The translations under genes were made by a program, and so were the position numbers. Positions 25,386 through 33,665 of a stretch of 64,000 nucleotides of DNA are shown one piece after another. Where the stretch lies: assembly GCF_013407835.1 (NCBI RefSeq), contig NZ_JACCBI010000001.1:682001-746000 (forward strand). Reading direction: 5' to 3'. Below the pieces are notes generated by a model. It did not search any database. It was not told where the DNA came from and was given only the letters and a program-made list of their open reading frames with translations. Every line of letters starts with the position of its first letter. Within the stretch, counting starts at the first letter, position 1. This DNA is from Agromyces atrinae. GTDB lineage: Bacteria; Actinomycetota; Actinomycetes; Actinomycetales; Microbacteriaceae.

Positions 25386-25408
25386 GTGTCGGACGTCGAC
25401 CGTAGAGT
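25386..25408 (+). promoter_or_regulatory. Exonuclease gene promoter with weak RecA-NDp similarity
   Basis: GTGTCGGAC, 8 bases, TAGAGT, then 6 bases to GTG 25415. The -10 and leaderless spacing are clear. The upstream element matches only 6 of 9 positions of tTGTCRGTG, so PafBC control is a weak suggestion. Confidence 0.4.
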
Positions 25409-25414
25409 GAGGCC

Positions 25415-26113
25415 GTGGATACGACGACCCTCACCTGGACCGACTCTCTGACCGTCTTCGACCTCGAGACGACCGGCATCGATGTCGAGACCTCTCGCAT
25501 CGTCACGGCGCACGTGGGCGTGCTCGATCGCGACGGCGTCGTCGTCGAGCGTCGAGACTGGCTCATCGACCCCGGTGTCGAGATCCCCGCCGGAGCGGCC
25601 GCGGTCCACGGCATCTCGACCGAGTACGCCGTGTCGCATGGGGCACCGGCGCGCGAGTCGATCGCCGACATCATCGAGACGCTGCGTTCGGCGCTCGTGG
25701 TGGGCCGCCCCCTCGTGGCCTACAACGCTCCGTACGACCTGACCCTGCTCAACAGAGAGGCACGTCGCCATGGGCTCACGCCCCTCGACGCGCCGTCGCC
25801 CGTCATCGATCCGCTCGTGCTCGACAAGGCCCTTGATCGTTATCGTCGCGGCAAGCGAACGCTTGAGGTGACGGCCGGCCACTACGGGGTCGTGCTCGAG
25901 GGCGCTCACGACGCCGGTGCCGACGCCATCGCGGCCGGGCGGGTCGCCCAGGCCATCGCGCGCGCGTTCCCTGAGGTCGCCTCTCTCGACGGTGCGGCCA
26001 TCCACGCGCGCCAGGTCGAGTGGAGCCGCGAGCAGGCCGAGAGCTACCAGGCGTGGCGCCGGGCGAACGGCACGCCCGACTTCGTGACGTCGGGCGCCTG
26101 GCCCGAGCGCTGA
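25415..26113 (+). CDS. DEDD-family 3'-5' exonuclease (DnaQ-like)
   Basis: 232 residues with GTG start. Exo I is VFDLETTGID (Asp, Glu), Exo II is AYNAPYDLTLL (Asp), and Exo III is AHDAGADAIAAG, with His and Asp in the HxAxxD form, so it is a DEDDh-type enzyme. It is stand-alone rather than the polymerase III epsilon subunit of known type; both roles are possible in actinobacteria. The neighbours do not decide. The C-terminus continues with a helical segment ending in WRRANGTPDFV. Confidence 0.88.
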   Translation: MDTTTLTWTDSLTVFDLETTGIDVETSRIVTAHVGVLDRDGVVVERRDWLIDPGVEIPAGAAAVHGISTEYAVSHGAPARESIADIIETLRSALVVGRPLVAYNAPYDLTLLNREARRHGLTPLDAPSPVIDPLVLDKALDRYRRGKRTLEVTAGHYGVVLEGAHDAGADAIAAGRVAQAIARAFPEVASLDGAAIHARQVEWSREQAESYQAWRRANGTPDFVTSGAWPER

Positions 26114-26141
26114 CGCTCAGCCCCGGCATCGGCCGGGTACG

Positions 26142-26176
26142 ACGAAGGGCGGAGCGCGATGCGCTCCGCCCTTCGT
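26142..26176. terminator. Bidirectional terminator between exonuclease and rpmE2
   Basis: Perfect 16-bp stem (ACGAAGGGCGGAGCGC and complement) with a GAT loop, between convergent genes. No long T-run follows on either strand. Confidence 0.8.
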
Positions 26177-26188
26177 GGTGAACCTGGC

Positions 26189-26437
26189 TTAGGCGCCGAA
26201 GCCCTTGAAGCGCTGGTTGAACTTCTCGACGCGGCCGGCCGAGTCCATGATGCGCTGCTTGCCCGTGTAGAACGGGTGCGATTCGGACGAGATCTCGACG
26301 TCGATCACCGGGTAGGTGACACCGTCGAGGTCGATCGTCTTGTCGCTCGAGACGGTCGAACGGGTGAGGAACGTCGCACCCGAAGCGAGGTCGCGGAAAA
26401 CCACCGGTGCGTAGTCGGGGTGAATAGCTGCCTTCAT
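26189..26437 (-). CDS. rpmE2: 50S ribosomal protein L31, type B
   Basis: 82 residues from the ATG at 26437 ([16 protein letters not shown]). It lacks the four zinc-binding cysteines of the type A protein, and has the type B features [13 protein letters not shown] and a basic C-terminal tail ([11 protein letters not shown]). It sits at the ribosome periphery bridging the subunits. Type B copies often replace zinc-containing L31 when zinc is scarce; whether a type A copy exists is not visible here. It is monocistronic with a roughly 75-base leader. Confidence 0.96.
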   Translation of the reverse strand: MKAAIHPDYAPVVFRDLASGATFLTRSTVSSDKTIDLDGVTYPVIDVEISSESHPFYTGKQRIMDSAGRVEKFNQRFKGFGA

Positions 26438-26517
26438 CGGACTTCCTAGTTGCTTGAATGAATGGGATCTAACCGCCAGACGGCGAGAAAGCTTTCGGCT
26501 ACGTGAGCCAGCCACCA

Positions 26518-26526
26518 ATCTTAGCA
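26518..26526 (-). promoter_or_regulatory. Extended -10 promoter of rpmE2
   Basis: TGC-TAAGAT on the minus strand, giving a transcript start about 75 bases before the rpmE2 ATG. The leader contains a possible stem (GGCT...AGCC) and a GAAAGCTTTC palindrome. Confidence 0.45.
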
Positions 26527-26552
26527 GAGAGGTCGCCGTGGTGTGGAACGCG

Positions 26553-27338
26553 TCAGGATGCGCGCGCCGTGTAGCGCCCGTCGCGCTCGGTGAGTTCGAT
26601 CGGCATGCCGAACGCCTCGCTGAGGGTCTCGGCGGTCAGGGCCTCGGAGAGCGGGCCCGACGCGACGGCCTTGCCGTTCGCGAGGAGGAGCGCGTGGGTG
26701 AAGCCGCGCGGGATCTCTTCGACGTGGTGCGTGACCATGACGATCGCGGGCGACGTGTCGGAGCTCGCGTAGCCGCCGAGCAGGGAGACGAGCTCTTCGC
26801 GGGCGCCGAGGTCGAGGCTCGCGGCCGGCTCGTCGAGGAGGAGGAGTTCAGGGTCGGTCATGACCGATCGCGCGATCTGCACGCGCTTCTGCTCGCCGTC
26901 GCTCAGGGTTCCGAAGCGGCGCTCGGCGAGGTAGTCGAGCTTCCACTCGGCGAGGACGCGGCTCGCGCGCTTGGTGTCGATCTCCTCGTACTCCTCGTTC
27001 CAGCGTCCCGTCACCGAGTAGGCGGCGGTGAGGACGACGTTGAGCACCGTCTCGTCACGCGGGATGCGGCGTGCCATCGCGGTGGAGGCGAAACCGATGA
27101 GCGGGCGCAGCTCGAAGAGGTCGACCTTGCCGAGCTGCTCCTGCAGCACGCTCGCCGTGCCGGAGGTGGGGTGCAGCGCCGCGGCGGCGATCTGGAGCGT
27201 CGTGGTCTTGCCCGCGCCGTTCGGCCCGAGGATGACCCAGCGTTGGTCGGAATCGACCGTCCAAGTGAGGGAATCGAGAATCGCATTCCCCTCGCGGATC
27301 ACCGAGACATCTTCGAGCTGCAGAACGGTCGTCGCCAT
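26553..27338 (-). CDS. ABC transporter ATP-binding protein
   Basis: 261 residues. Walker A is GPNGAGKTT, the Q-loop lies in [11 protein letters not shown], the signature is LSDGEQKRV, and Walker B is [12 protein letters not shown], followed by the H-loop His in VTHHVEEI. No permease gene is adjacent, so it either works with a distant permease or is a stand-alone ModF/YlmA-like ATPase. Transport substrate is unknown. The ATG is 6 bases from TAGCAT (27345-27350). Confidence 0.88.
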   Translation of the reverse strand: MATTVLQLEDVSVIREGNAILDSLTWTVDSDQRWVILGPNGAGKTTTLQIAAAALHPTSGTASVLQEQLGKVDLFELRPLIGFASTAMARRIPRDETVLNVVLTAAYSVTGRWNEEYEEIDTKRASRVLAEWKLDYLAERRFGTLSDGEQKRVQIARSVMTDPELLLLDEPAASLDLGAREELVSLLGGYASSDTSPAIVMVTHHVEEIPRGFTHALLLANGKAVASGPLSEALTAETLSEAFGMPIELTERDGRYTARAS

Positions 27339-27344
27339 TCCTCC

Positions 27345-27350
27345 ATGCTA
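27345..27350 (-). promoter_or_regulatory. -10 hexamer of the ABC ATPase gene
   Basis: TAGCAT on the minus strand, 6 bases (GGAGGA) before ATG 27338. Confidence 0.45.
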
Positions 27351-27387
27351 TCGGGAGGCGGAGGGCTGCCCGGCCCGCTCGGAGGTC

Positions 27388-28572
27388 TCAGCCGAGCAGA
27401 GTCGCGTAGATCGCTCGCGTGTCATCGGCGATCCGGCCCCAGCTGAACTCGCGCTCGGCCCGCAGACGCCCCGCGGCACCCCAGCGGGCGGCACGCTCGG
27501 TGTCGGAGACGGCCTCGGTGAGTGCTCGCGCGAGGTCTGCGACGAAGCGCTCAGGGTCGATCGGCGTGCCCGTACCGTCATCCACTTGCTCGATGGGTAC
27601 GAGGATTCCGGTCTCGTCGTCGACGACGACCTCGGGGATGCCGCCCGTCGCCGTGCCGACGACGGGGAGCCCGCACGCCATGGCTTCGAGGTTCACGATG
27701 CCGAGCGGCTCGTACACCGACGGGCAGACGAAGACGGTGCCCGCCGTGAGAACGGCGGAGAGTTCGTGGTGGGGCAGGTGCCGTTCGATCCAGACGACTC
27801 CCCCGCGCTCCTTCTGGAGCTCTTCGACGAGGCCGCTGACCTCGGCGAGGATCTCGGGGGTGTCGGGCGCTCCGGCGCACAGCACGAGCTGCACGTCGGC
27901 GGGGAGCTCGCGAGCCGCGCGCAGCAGGTAGGGAAGACCCTTCTGCCGCGTGATGCGCCCGACGAAGACGATGGCCGGCTTGTCGGGGTCGATTCCGAGC
28001 GCACGAACAGCATCCGGGTTGTCGACCGGGCGCCAGCGCTCGAGGTCGATGCCGTTGTAGACGACGTGAACGCGCTCGGGATCGATCGACGGGTAGCTCC
28101 GCAGGATGTCGCGTCGCATGCCGCCGCTCACGGCGATGACGGCATCCGCCGCTTCGAACGCGGTCTTCTCGACCCAGCTCGAGACGCGGTAGCCGCCGCC
28201 GAGCTGCTCGGCCTTCCACGGCCGGAGAGGCTCGAGGCTGTGCGCCGTGACGACGTGCGGGATGCCGTGCAGGAGCTTCGCGAGGTGCCCGCCCGCATTG
28301 GCGTACCACGTGTGCGAGTGCACGATGTCGGCTCCCCCGACATCCGCCGCCATCTCGACGTCGACACCGAGCGTCGTGAGAGCCGGATTGGCCGAGGCCA
28401 GGCCGGGCGGCGTGCCGTACGCCGTGACGCCGATCTCCTCGCGCGGAGCGCCGAAGCAGCGCACCTCGACATCGATGTGACGCCGCAGGGCGGTGACCAA
28501 TTCGGCGACGTGGACTCCCGCGCCTCCGTAGATCTCGGGCGGATATTCGCGGGTGAGCAGATCGACGCGCAT
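27388..28572 (-). CDS. glgA: Glycogen synthase / maltose-1-phosphate synthase, actinobacterial GT4 type
   Basis: 394 residues. A GT-B fold with VDLLTREYPPEIYGGAGVH at the N-terminus, FVGRITRQKGLPYLLRAA at the start of the nucleotide domain, and the donor-binding SVYEPLGIVNLEAMACGLP. This matches the actinobacterial GT4 group (mycobacterial GlgM/GlgA) that uses ADP-glucose to build maltose-1-phosphate or extend glucan. GT5-type GlgA is larger. It is divergent from glgC, which makes its substrate ADP-glucose, with 76 bases between starts. TAGCGT lies 6 bases before the ATG. Confidence 0.92.
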   Translation of the reverse strand: MRVDLLTREYPPEIYGGAGVHVAELVTALRRHIDVEVRCFGAPREEIGVTAYGTPPGLASANPALTTLGVDVEMAADVGGADIVHSHTWYANAGGHLAKLLHGIPHVVTAHSLEPLRPWKAEQLGGGYRVSSWVEKTAFEAADAVIAVSGGMRRDILRSYPSIDPERVHVVYNGIDLERWRPVDNPDAVRALGIDPDKPAIVFVGRITRQKGLPYLLRAARELPADVQLVLCAGAPDTPEILAEVSGLVEELQKERGGVVWIERHLPHHELSAVLTAGTVFVCPSVYEPLGIVNLEAMACGLPVVGTATGGIPEVVVDDETGILVPIEQVDDGTGTPIDPERFVADLARALTEAVSDTERAARWGAAGRLRAEREFSWGRIADDTRAIYATLLG

Positions 28573-28578
28573 GCGGCA

Positions 28579-28584
28579 ACGCTA
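28579..28584 (-). promoter_or_regulatory. -10 hexamer of glgA (leaderless)
   Basis: TAGCGT on the minus strand, 6 bases before ATG 28572. Confidence 0.45.
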
Positions 28585-28636
28585 GCGCACGTTGAGAGCC
28601 TGCAGAGAGTTGCTCGTGCAGTCTGATCGGCTGCCC

Positions 28637-28642
28637 TAGTGT
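28637..28642 (+). promoter_or_regulatory. -10 hexamer of glgC (leaderless)
   Basis: TAGTGT, 6 bases before ATG 28649. glgA and glgC thus have back-to-back promoters within 76 bases. Confidence 0.45.
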
Positions 28643-28648
28643 TGTCCC

Positions 28649-29896
28649 ATGGCACCCAGGAAGATCTTCGGCATCGTTCTCGCCGGTGGTGAGGGTAAGC
28701 GCCTCATGCCCCTCACTGAAGACCGGGCGAAACCGGCTGTTCCGTTCGGCGGGCAGTACCGGTTGATCGACTTCGCGCTCTCGAATCTCTTGAATTCGGG
28801 GCTCCGACAGATCGTCGTCCTCACCCAGTACAAGTCGCACAGTCTCGACCGCCACGTCTCTCAGACGTGGCGCATGAACGGGCTCCTGAACTCGTACGTC
28901 GCATCGGTTCCCGCACAGCAGCGACTCGGCAAGCGCTGGTTCTCGGGCTCGGCCGACGCCATCCTGCAGAGCCTCAACCTCATCTACGACGAGCACCCCG
29001 ACATCATCGTCGTCGTCGGCGCCGACCACGTGTACCGCATGGACTTCGCGCAGATGATCGAGGCGCACATCAACTCGGGCGCCGAGGCGACCGTCGCGGC
29101 GATCCGCCAGCCGATCGGCCTCGCCGACCAGTTCGGCGTCATCGAGGTCGACCCCGACGACCCCGAGCGCATCAACCGCTTCCTCGAGAAGCCGAAGGAC
29201 CCGATCGGTCTGCCCGACGCCCCGCACGAAGTGCTCGCCTCGATGGGCAACTACGTCTTCAATGCTCAGGCCCTCATCGACTCGGTTCTGAGCGACGGGG
29301 AGCGCACCGACTCGAGCCACGACATGGGCGGCGACATCATCCCGAGCTTCGTCGAGAAGGGCACGGCCGGCGTCTACGACCTGCGCCGCAACGACGTGCC
29401 CGGTTCGACCGACCGCGACCGCTACTACTGGCGCGACGTGGGAACGATCGATTCGTTCTTCGAGGCGCACCAGGACCTCATCTCGGTACTGCCCGTCTTC
29501 AACCTCTACAACCGTGAGTGGCCGATCTTCAGCCAGCAGCTCAACTCGCCGCCGGCGAAGTTCACGCGTGACGCGCGCGGTTCGCTCGGCACGATGATCG
29601 ACTCGATCGTGTCCCTCGGATCCGTCATCTCGGGCGCCCACGTCGAGCGCAGCGTGCTCGGCCCCTGGGCCATCGTGGGCTCGGGAGCGCACGTCGCCGA
29701 CTCGATCATCTTCGATCGTGCACGCATCGAGGCGGGAGCGACCGTCCGTCGCGCCATCCTCGACAAGGAGGTCGTCGTCGAAGAAGGTGCTCAGATCGGT
29801 GTCAATCACGACGTCGACCGTGCGCGCGGCTTCATCGTGACCGACAGCGGCATCACCGTGGTGGGCAAGGGCTCACGCGTGCGCGCACAGGCATGA
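28649..29896 (+). CDS. glgC: Glucose-1-phosphate adenylyltransferase
   Basis: 415 residues. The nucleotidyltransferase signature is [21 protein letters not shown] truncated here to its core [24 protein letters not shown] binds the metal, and FLEKPKDP is the sugar-phosphate site. The C-terminal left-handed beta-helix ([18 protein letters not shown]) forms the allosteric tetramer. It makes ADP-glucose from glucose-1-phosphate and ATP, the committed step of glycogen synthesis. The stop overlaps the serB start by 4 bases (ATGA), so a glycogen gene is coupled to a serine gene. Confidence 0.96.
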   Translation: MAPRKIFGIVLAGGEGKRLMPLTEDRAKPAVPFGGQYRLIDFALSNLLNSGLRQIVVLTQYKSHSLDRHVSQTWRMNGLLNSYVASVPAQQRLGKRWFSGSADAILQSLNLIYDEHPDIIVVVGADHVYRMDFAQMIEAHINSGAEATVAAIRQPIGLADQFGVIEVDPDDPERINRFLEKPKDPIGLPDAPHEVLASMGNYVFNAQALIDSVLSDGERTDSSHDMGGDIIPSFVEKGTAGVYDLRRNDVPGSTDRDRYYWRDVGTIDSFFEAHQDLISVLPVFNLYNREWPIFSQQLNSPPAKFTRDARGSLGTMIDSIVSLGSVISGAHVERSVLGPWAIVGSGAHVADSIIFDRARIEAGATVRRAILDKEVVVEEGAQIGVNHDVDRARGFIVTDSGITVVGKGSRVRAQA

Positions 29897-30537
29897 GCCC
29901 GGCGCGTTTCCTCATCGTCCTCGACGTCGACTCGACCCTCATCCGTGACGAGGTGATCGAGCTCCTCGCCGACGTGGCGGGTTCGCGCGAGCTCGTCGCC
30001 GACGTGACCGAACGCGCCATGCGCGGTGAGCTCGACTTCGCCGAGAGCCTCCGTGAGCGTGTCGCGACCCTCGCCGGGCTGCCCGAGTCGGTCTTCGACG
30101 AGGTCGGTGCGATCATCCGCCCGACCGACGGCGTGCAGGAGATGGTCGATGCCGTCCATACCGCGGGAGGAGCCGTCGGCGTTGTCTCCGGAGGCTTCCA
30201 CGAGCTGCTCGATCCGCTCGTCGCGCGATTCGGCCTCGACTTCGGTCGCGCCAATCGTCTCGAGATCCAGGACGGGCGGCTCACCGGCCGCGTCGACGGC
30301 CCCATCATCGATGCGGCGGCCAAGTCGGCCGCCCTCAGCGAGTGGGCGAGAACCGTGGGCGTACCGCTCTCTCGCACCGTGGCCATCGGTGACGGGGCGA
30401 ACGATCTCCTCATGATGGAGACCGCCGCCCTCGGAGTCGCCTTCTGCGCGAAACCGCTCGTCCGGCAGCGTGCCGATGTCGTCATCGACTCCCCCGACCT
30501 GCGTCAGGTGCTGCCGCTCCTCGGCCTCCCGGCCTGA
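29893..30537 (+). CDS. serB: Phosphoserine phosphatase
   Basis: 214-residue HAD phosphatase of the SerB group. Motif I is [11 protein letters not shown] (DxDST), motif [11 protein letters not shown], motif III the Lys in AAAKSAAL, and motif [11 protein letters not shown]. It lacks the N-terminal ACT domains found in mycobacterial SerB2, so it is the short form without amino-acid feedback domains. It gives L-serine from O-phosphoserine. It overlaps glgC by 4 bases. HAD enzymes are promiscuous, so other phosphate substrates cannot be ruled out. Confidence 0.9.
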   Translation: MSPARFLIVLDVDSTLIRDEVIELLADVAGSRELVADVTERAMRGELDFAESLRERVATLAGLPESVFDEVGAIIRPTDGVQEMVDAVHTAGGAVGVVSGGFHELLDPLVARFGLDFGRANRLEIQDGRLTGRVDGPIIDAAAKSAALSEWARTVGVPLSRTVAIGDGANDLLMMETAALGVAFCAKPLVRQRADVVIDSPDLRQVLPLLGLPA

Positions 30538-30556
30538 GCGACCCTCTCGTCTCGGG

Positions 30557-31267
30557 TCAGTGACCCATGCCGAGGCCGCCGTCGACGGGGATGACCGCGC
30601 CCGAGATGTATCCGGCGTCGTCGCCCGCGATCCAGGTCACGACGCGCGCGACCTCCTGCGGCGTCGCGAAGCGCGCGAGCGGGATGTTCGCCTTGTACTC
30701 GGCCTGCTGGGCCTCGGGCAGCTCGGCGGTCATGTCGGTCTCGATGAAGCCCGGGGCGATGACGTTGGCCGTGATGTTGCGGGCGCCGAGCTCACGGGTG
30801 ATCGAGCGCGCGAAGCCGACGAGCGCGGCCTTCGATGCGGCGTAGTTGACCTGCCCGGCCGAGCCGTACAGACCGACGACGCTCGAGATGAGGACGATGC
30901 GGCCGAAGCGCGCCTTGAGCATGCCCTTCGAGGCGCGCTTGACGACGCGGAAGGCACCCGTGAGGTTGGTGTCGACGACGGTCTCGAAATCCTCTTCCGT
31001 CATCCGGAGGAGAAGGGTGTCGCGCGTGACGCCCGCGTTCGCGACGAGCACCTCGATCGGGCCGAGTTCGGCTTCGACGATCGAGAAGGCCGCATCGATC
31101 GATGCGGAGTCGGTGACGTCGGCGCGCACCGTGAGGCTTCCCTCGGGGCCTTCTCCGGATCGCGCCGTCACGGCCACCCGGTGTCCCTGGGCGACGAACT
31201 CGCTCGCGATGGCGAACCCGATCCCGCGGTTGCCTCCGGTGACGAGGACGGTACGGCTCTCCGACAT
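30557..31267 (-). CDS. fabG: 3-oxoacyl-ACP reductase FabG
   Basis: 236-residue short-chain dehydrogenase. TGGNRGIGFAIA binds NADPH, NAG is in LVANAGVTRD, and the catalytic Ser-Tyr-Lys set is in ISSVVGLYGSAGQVNYAASK. The C-terminus IPVDGGLGMGH is typical of FabG, as is the adjacent DUF3099 gene, a pairing seen in actinobacteria. It reduces beta-ketoacyl-ACP in fatty acid synthesis. The ATG start follows a GGAG ribosome binding site. A TATGCT hexamer at 31308-31313 is a candidate -10. Confidence 0.9.
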   Translation of the reverse strand: MSESRTVLVTGGNRGIGFAIASEFVAQGHRVAVTARSGEGPEGSLTVRADVTDSASIDAAFSIVEAELGPIEVLVANAGVTRDTLLLRMTEEDFETVVDTNLTGAFRVVKRASKGMLKARFGRIVLISSVVGLYGSAGQVNYAASKAALVGFARSITRELGARNITANVIAPGFIETDMTAELPEAQQAEYKANIPLARFATPQEVARVVTWIAGDDAGYISGAVIPVDGGLGMGH

Positions 31268-31388
31268 GTGTGCTCCGTTCAGTGCGGGGCCTGCGCGGGC
31301 CCATGACAGCATATCGAGAGCGCCTTCGCAGCCGAGGCGACGTAGGCTGGAGACACCAGAATCTCTGGGCTCCGAGCTGGGTCAGGGT

Positions 31389-31694
31389 ATGAAACACCAC
31401 TCCATCACGTCGCTGCCGGCATCGCCGGACGATGAGCGACGCTCCCGCATGATCAAGTACACGATCGCGATGTCGATCCGTGTGCTCTGCATCTTCGGGT
31501 TGCTGTTCGCGAAGGGCTGGTGGCTCGCGATCTTCGCGGCCGGAGCGATCTTCCTCCCCTACTTCGCGGTCATCGTCGCGAACGTCGATTCGAAGCGACG
31601 TGGAGCCGATGTCGAGCGCCCCGGCGCCATCGTGCGGTTGGACAACGGCGACGCCGTGCCCGGTCCGCGTCGGGACGACGAGGACGACGCGTGA
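31389..31694 (+). CDS. DUF3099 family membrane protein
   Basis: 101 residues with two membrane segments (TIAMSIRVLCIFGLLFAKGW and LAIFAAGAIFLPYFAVIVAN, with a short turn) and an acidic, disordered C-terminus ending DDEDDA. This is the actinobacterial DUF3099 family; function unknown. It is divergent from fabG and overlaps the next gene by 4 bases. A TAGGCT hexamer (31343-31348) is a likely -10, giving a leader of about 35 bases. Confidence 0.85.
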   Translation: MKHHSITSLPASPDDERRSRMIKYTIAMSIRVLCIFGLLFAKGWWLAIFAAGAIFLPYFAVIVANVDSKRRGADVERPGAIVRLDNGDAVPGPRRDDEDDA

Positions 31695-31903
31695 TCGGCG
31701 GTGAACTGACTCGGCCGACGTGTTCTCGCGCGAACTGCCGAGAGGCGGCGACATGGCGCATCGAGTGGTCGAATCCGAAGATCCACACCGACGGCCGCAC
31801 CAAGACCTGGCTCGCGTGCGACGAGCACGTCGAGTACCTGAACGGCTTCCTCACGTCGCGATCGTTCCCGGTCGCCGTCACGGCGATGGATGACGCGGAC
31901 TGA
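31691..31903 (+). CDS. Small Cys/His protein, putative zinc-binding
   Basis: 70 residues from a GTG overlapping the DUF3099 stop (GTGA). Two cysteines near the N-terminus (CSRANC) and a CDEH near residue 43 could form one zinc site. The middle contains WRIEWSNPKIHTDGRTKTW. I do not know its function; similar small actinobacterial proteins are sometimes labelled acetone carboxylase in databases without support. Coupling to DUF3099 suggests a shared role. Confidence 0.75.
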   Translation: MIGGELTRPTCSRANCREAATWRIEWSNPKIHTDGRTKTWLACDEHVEYLNGFLTSRSFPVAVTAMDDAD

Positions 31904-31928
31904 GCGACAAGTCGTCGCTCGCCCGTGA

Positions 31929-33527
31929 CTAGGCGAGCTCGATGAGCTCCTGGTACTCGCGGCTCCAGTGGTCTTCGGTTCCGTCGGGCATGATGAGCAC
32001 GCGCTCGGGGTTCAGCGCTTCGACGGCACCCGGGTCGTGCGAGACGAGCACGACGGCTCCTTCGTAGTGCGCGAGCGCGTCGAGGATCTCGGCGCGGCTC
32101 GCGGGGTCGAGGTTGTTCGTCGGCTCGTCGAGGAGGAGGACGTTCGCACCCGACACCACGATCATGGCGAGGGCGAGTCGCGTCTTCTCGCCGCCCGAGA
32201 GCACCCCGGCGGGCTTGTGCGCATCATCGCCCGTGAAGAGGAACGAGCCGAGCACCTTGCGCGCTTCGGTCTCGGTGAGGCTCGGCGACGACGAGACCAT
32301 GTTCTCGAGCACCGAACGCTTGACGTCGATCGTCTCGTGCTCCTGCGCGTAGTAGCCGATGCGGAGACCGTGACCGGGCTCGATGACGCCCGTGTCGGGC
32401 TTGTCCGCGCCGCCGAGGATACGGAGGAGCGTCGTCTTTCCTGCACCGTTCAGGCCGATGATGACGACCTTCGAGCCGCGGTCGATCGCGAGGTCGACGG
32501 CCGTGAAGATCTCGAGCGAGCCATAGCTCTTCGACAGGTCACTCGCCTGGAGCGGCGTGCGACCGCAGGCCGCGGGCGTCGGGAACCGGAGCTTCGCGAC
32601 GCGATCGACGGCACGCACTTCGTCGAGGCCGGCGAGGAGCTTCTCGGCGCGAGCCACCATCTGGTGCGCGGCGGCGGCCTTCGAGGCCTTCGCGCCGAAG
32701 CGTGCGGCCTGCATCTGCAGGGCACCGGCCTTCTTCTCGGCGTTCGAGCGCTCCTTCTTGCGGCGATCTTCGTCGGCCGCGCGCTGACGCTGGTAGTTCT
32801 TCCAGTTCATGTTGTAGATGTCGATGACCGAACGGTTCGCGTCGAGGTAGAAGACGCGGTTGACCGTCTCGCCGACGAGTTCGACGTCGTGGCTGATGAC
32901 GATGACGCCGCCCTTGTACGTCTTCAGGAACTCGCGCAGCCAGACGACGGAGTCGGCGTCGAGGTGGTTGGTCGGCTCGTCGAGGATCATCGTCGAGGCG
33001 TCGGAGAAGAGGATGCGGGCGAGTTCGATGCGGCGGCGCTGACCGCCCGAGAGCGTCTTCAGCTGCTGATCGAGGATCCGGTCGGGAAGGTTCAGGTTCG
33101 ACGCGATCGACGCCGCCTCGGCCTCGGCCGCGTACCCGCCGAGCGCCGTGAAGCGATCGGTCAGGTTGCCGTAGCGCTTCATGGCCTTCTCGGCGACCTT
33201 CGGGTCGTCGCTCGCCATCGCGACGGAGGCCTCGCGCATGCCCTCGACGAGTTCGCCGAGACCGCGTGCGTTCAGGATGCGCGTACGTGCGAGCTCGTCG
33301 GGGTCTCCCGAGCGGGGGTCCTGCGGCAGGTACCCGATCTCACCGGAACGGTCGATGCGCCCGTTGCTCGGCAGCGTCTCGCCGGCGAGCGTCTTCGTCA
33401 GGGTGGTCTTGCCGGCGCCGTTGCGGCCCACGAGGCCGATCTTGTCGCCGTCGGAGACGCGGAACGCGACGTTCTCCATCAGTACGCGTGCGCCGACGCG
33501 GATCTCGAGATCGTGAACGGCGAGCAC
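31929..33527 (-). CDS. ABC-F family ATP-binding protein (translation-associated)
   Basis: 532 residues with two ABC domains in one chain and no membrane spans. Domain 1 has GRNGAGKTTLTKTLAG, LSGGQRRRIELA and LDEPTNHLD; domain 2 has GLNGAGKTTLLRILGG, LSGGEKTRLALA and LDEPTNNLD. A charged linker (about 240-310) carries the Lys-rich helical P-site tRNA interaction motif region. This is a ribosome-associated ABC-F protein of the EttA/Uup kind rather than a transporter. The GTG start at 33527 is chosen for the AAAGGA ribosome binding site 9 bases upstream. Confidence 0.92.
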   Translation of the reverse strand: MLAVHDLEIRVGARVLMENVAFRVSDGDKIGLVGRNGAGKTTLTKTLAGETLPSNGRIDRSGEIGYLPQDPRSGDPDELARTRILNARGLGELVEGMREASVAMASDDPKVAEKAMKRYGNLTDRFTALGGYAAEAEAASIASNLNLPDRILDQQLKTLSGGQRRRIELARILFSDASTMILDEPTNHLDADSVVWLREFLKTYKGGVIVISHDVELVGETVNRVFYLDANRSVIDIYNMNWKNYQRQRAADEDRRKKERSNAEKKAGALQMQAARFGAKASKAAAAHQMVARAEKLLAGLDEVRAVDRVAKLRFPTPAACGRTPLQASDLSKSYGSLEIFTAVDLAIDRGSKVVIIGLNGAGKTTLLRILGGADKPDTGVIEPGHGLRIGYYAQEHETIDVKRSVLENMVSSSPSLTETEARKVLGSFLFTGDDAHKPAGVLSGGEKTRLALAMIVVSGANVLLLDEPTNNLDPASRAEILDALAHYEGAVVLVSHDPGAVEALNPERVLIMPDGTEDHWSREYQELIELA

Positions 33528-33653
33528 GGCGGATTCCTTTGGAAGAGAGTGGGGTGGTGGGAGGGCGCCGAAAAGGCGCGACGTCACAGTCTACGGGTTC
33601 CCGGGTGCGAGGATGCCGGGAGCGAGGTACTGGCACGAGCCGGTCGTCGCGGC

Positions 33654-33659
33654 CAGAAT
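33654..33659 (+). promoter_or_regulatory. -10 hexamer of the AlkZ-like gene (leaderless)
   Basis: CAGAAT, 6 bases before ATG 33666. Confidence 0.4.
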
Positions 33660-33665
33660 CGACAC

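Noticed and set aside
27578..29809. 743-codon minus-strand frame spanning glgC and part of glgA
   Set aside because: Runs antisense through glgC and in the wrong frame of glgA.
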